DNA from: Cardinalis cardinalis
Taxonomy: Eukaryota > Chordata > Aves > Passeriformes > Cardinalidae
Reading direction: 5' to 3'
Length of the DNA stretch: 64,000 nt
Assembly (NCBI GenBank): GCA_014549065.1
Contig: JACDOX010000058.1
Span: 1,364,001-1,428,000, forward strand
Within the stretch, counting starts at the first letter, position 1, and each line of letters starts with the position of its first letter. The notes below the pieces were generated by a model. That model was given only the letters and a program-made list of their open reading frames with translations. It had not been told where the DNA came from and ran no database searches. Of this stretch, positions 61,462 to 64,000 are shown in pieces. Made by a program: the position numbers and the translations under genes.

Positions 61462-62129
61462 GTAAGTCTAATCATGCTTGTTGCATATTTTCTTTTGTTT
61501 CCCAATATAAATCTCTGATCGTTTTCCCCCCAATCACATTCTGTGTCACCTTGTGCAGGGAGATGTACCATCTTGGCTTTTTGGAAGAGGGCAATATTGA
61601 CTCTTCTGGTGTCCAGCTTAATTTCAAACAGTTGGAAAGACTCCCAACACTTTTTGCAGAGATGGCTCAGCCATCCGTGCAGCAGCAGCTGAACTGCCAT
61701 GAATTATAGCCAGATATACTAAAGATTCCTGAAACTGAAGCCATTTTACTCCAGTACCCTGTGTTGCAAACGATGGTAATTCATGCTCAACAGCTTGTGA
61801 AGCAGCTGCTGGAGTTTGACGTTTGGGCTGTGGTTTGCCAGCAGGAGAGGTGGTCCTGCTTCTTCCCCACCTCCCCAGTGCAGCTGCCTGCACATGCCAT
61901 AGCTGCAGGAGGGAAAAAGCTGACTGGCACAGAGAACCCTGGCCCACCAGAACTGCAGGAATCATTTTCCTGATGAGCGGGCAAACATCTCATATAGAAC
62001 AAAGGGATTCTGTCTGATAAACGGAGGCCTCTGGTTTAATTCTTGTGAGAGCAAACCTGGCTTTCACAGAGCTGTCTCTGCTCCTTGCAGGGCTATGCTG
62101 GCCTCAGGTGTCAAGGCTCTGCTGGTATA

Positions 62130-62345
62130 AAATGAATGGTTATTGCACCAGAGGCCTTCAATCTGCAAGTGCAAATGTGACATAAATGGGTCTAATGAGC
62201 ATGGGGCTTGTAATGGGTGACAGCTTAAGAGCTGCACTATGAAAATATGGTCCTCTGTGTCCCATTTTCTTTACTTGGCTTTCATTTACTTTCTCATACA
62301 TGTGGGGGAGATTAAAAGCAGAGCATTTACTACTCGCCAGCATTT
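62130..62345. promoter_or_regulatory. Weak candidate conserved non-coding element
   Basis: Unique sequence with GTTATTGCACC, AAATGTGACATAAATGG and CTTGTAATGGGTGACAG blocks and no repeat character. It is included only as a place to check conservation. Confidence 0.15.
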
Positions 62346-63424
62346 GTGCAGAATGATGCCTTCCCTTTCTACACTACAAAAGAAGCAGGGGCTACCTCAG
62401 AGCTCCACTGTGGATTAGCCAGTAGGCTACAAGAATGGCAGGGAGATTCCTGGTTTTCTGCAGTGCTGCAAGTCAGATCAGATGATTTTTATCATCATCT
62501 GATGTCTCAAATCTGTGCATCTGCAAAATAACCAGGGCAGATTGTGAACAGTTTTGNATGGTACTCTGCATATACAGTGTGTCTCCCTTCCTGATGACTT
62601 GTGAGCATCAACGAAGGGAGCACTGACTCAAAAGGACCAAATACCAAAATCAAAGATTTTCTGAACACTGGAAACTGTCTTTGGAGCTGTCTGCTCCACA
62701 TCTTGCATCAGGCACATGAGAATGTTGTGCTTTAATGTGCATCTGGAGACATTTCACATAGGGAAGGAGAAAGAGTGAAGTGTATTTCACTGAGCACTTT
62801 GCAGGAGTGAATGAGGCAAGAACAGTGTTTAATTGCTCTCATGCCACATACTTGCAGTTACTTTTCCCTTTCAAAGACATAATTTCAAGCTGCCACTAGG
62901 TAGTCTTTCCTAGAAAGGCCAACGTTGTGAAAAGACTGAAGCTATGTGGTGCCTTCCCACCAATGCCAGAGCAGCTGTTCCTCTGATNGCCCTCAGTCAT
63001 TCCCCTGCCTTTTCTTCCAGAGAAACACAAACACAAATATTACAAGCTCATATTACTTGCAACTGTTCAGACAAATGCCTTAAGAGGAGTNGTATTGCTT
63101 TTACCTCTGTGTATGCTAGTTTAGGGAGGCTGTTGATGCAAAAAGTTGCCACCATCTTTTCCAGTAACGAGGGAAACCTGGATCTATCTATGGAAGTTTT
63201 TCTTTCAGATACCCTAATACTGCTTCCATCCCTGTGGGCTCCATCAGCCTGTGAGCTGGGCAGAGGATCAGACTGGAACAATGGTCTGGCTATGCAGCCA
63301 TTGAAGCAGGGGATCCCAGCAAATTTTAAGGCATGAAGTTCTGGAAGTCTGAAGCCCAAGCTCCTGCTTCAAGTAGGACAACTTTGGTCCATCTCTGCTG
63401 TGATTTTGCCTGAGTATTGAAAAC

Positions 63425-63600
63425 ATCCAAGTACAAAACCTTTCTGGGCAGTATTCTCCATTCTGCCCACACAGTCCAGCCTGAGCCTCTCATACCTGTC
63501 CCCCTTGTAACTCCCCATGTAGCTGCTGACCTTTGTTAGATCATCCCTTAGACTCCTTTTGATCAAACTGAACAAGCTCATCTCTTCCTGGAGTTTTCTT
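63425..63600 (-). mobile_element. Probable ancient CR1 relic, minus strand
   Basis: Minus-strand translation contains LFSLIKRSLRDDLTKVSSYM, which lines up with the conserved CR1 ORF2 C-terminal pattern LFSLEKRRLRGDL followed by a variable region. Downstream (leftward) the frame continues as YERLRLDCVGRMENTAQKG, which is less clear. Divergence is far greater than in the copies at 13 and 15 kb, implying an old insertion. No 3' end motif is visible. Limits are approximate. Confidence 0.5.
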
Positions 63601-64000
63601 TATCATGATAAGTCTTCATCTTTCTGGTTTAGAAGTTTATAAAAAATCCCTCTCTCTATAATTTGTTGCTATTCTGCTCATTAATGTTAATGTTATTTAT
63701 TAAACAACNGTTAACTTGTCATTCTTGTTGGTAATTTTGGTCATGACCCCTATAAAAATACACATTTGCAGTGTATAAAGGCCCTTGCCAAATTTACAAG
63801 GCAATAAGAGAAGCATAGTATGGACTGCTTTTGTAATCCCATTAATGACCACAAGACTTTTCCTCTTAAAACACCTCCCACTTGCAAAAACATTAAAAGT
63901 GGGTTTTGCAATAGGTGTTAGGTATTTATGTTGAATTCACTTCCTGGAATGTAGAATTTNTTAAAGTGTCTTAAATTTTTTCTTTACAGATTTCAGTTCA
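63601..64000. other. AT-rich end of window with acceptor-like site
   Basis: No gene is recognised in these AT-rich 400 bases. The last 30 bases contain a pyrimidine tract ending TTTTTTCTTTACAG at 63,989, a convincing 3' splice site on the plus strand. If real, an exon begins at 63,990 and continues beyond the window. Confidence 0.4.

Larger units (their letters stand above)
57977..63424. other. Non-coding stretch, no gene recognised
   Basis: No known protein, RNA gene or clear transposon was found. AT-rich, repeat-free blocks at about 58,140-58,560 and 62,130-62,345 are candidate regulatory elements. A G-tract cluster at 60,384-60,417 could form a G-quadruplex with one long loop. A 181-codon minus-strand frame at 61,155-61,700 is unexplained but not unexpectedly long for the window. 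Confidence 0.55.

Noticed and set aside
1..64000. tRNA, rRNA, CRISPR arrays or well-known microRNA precursors
   Set aside because: I read for several common microRNA seeds with flanking arms, tRNA box motifs and regularly spaced direct repeats and found none; faint or novel examples could be missed by eye.

Overview
This window is vertebrate nuclear DNA, most probably from a bird. The evidence is a sparse repeat load made almost entirely of 5'-truncated CR1 LINE fragments with avian-type 3' ends, short microsatellites, moderate GC, no compact gene arrangement, and one broad CpG island. I found no complete protein-coding gene, no rRNA, tRNA or known microRNA, no CRISPR array and no bacterial or phage-like system. 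Nearly all open frames look like chance frames in non-coding DNA. No gene symbol is assigned because no exon could be tied to a known protein.

Layout. Positions 1-37.4 kb are intron-like or intergenic DNA with four CR1 pieces: about 13.1-13.8 kb on the minus strand, 15.4-16.2 kb on the plus strand, a 3'-tail scrap at 19.8 kb and a deleted relic at 34.5 kb. Positions 37.4-40.0 kb are a dense CpG island interrupted by a 434-base assembly gap. It carries a perfect CRE next to a perfect octamer. Positions 40-64 kb are again intron-like, with a tandem-repeat cluster at 57.1-58.0 kb, an ancient CR1 relic near 63.5 kb and an acceptor-like site at the very end.

How it may work. Base composition flips at the island. 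The plus strand has A>T and C>G to the left and T>A to the right, as expected if the island is a bidirectional promoter with one unit running left on the minus strand and one running right on the plus strand. The same pattern is also expected at an early replication origin. The first exons probably lie in or beside the gap, and most of the window would then be large introns of the two units. A few splice-flanked open segments are listed as low-confidence candidate exons. Several AT-rich, homeodomain-site-rich stretches are listed as candidate conserved non-coding elements. Both sets need cross-species alignment or RNA data. About 180 isolated single N bases are scattered through the window and probably mark ambiguous or heterozygous positions.
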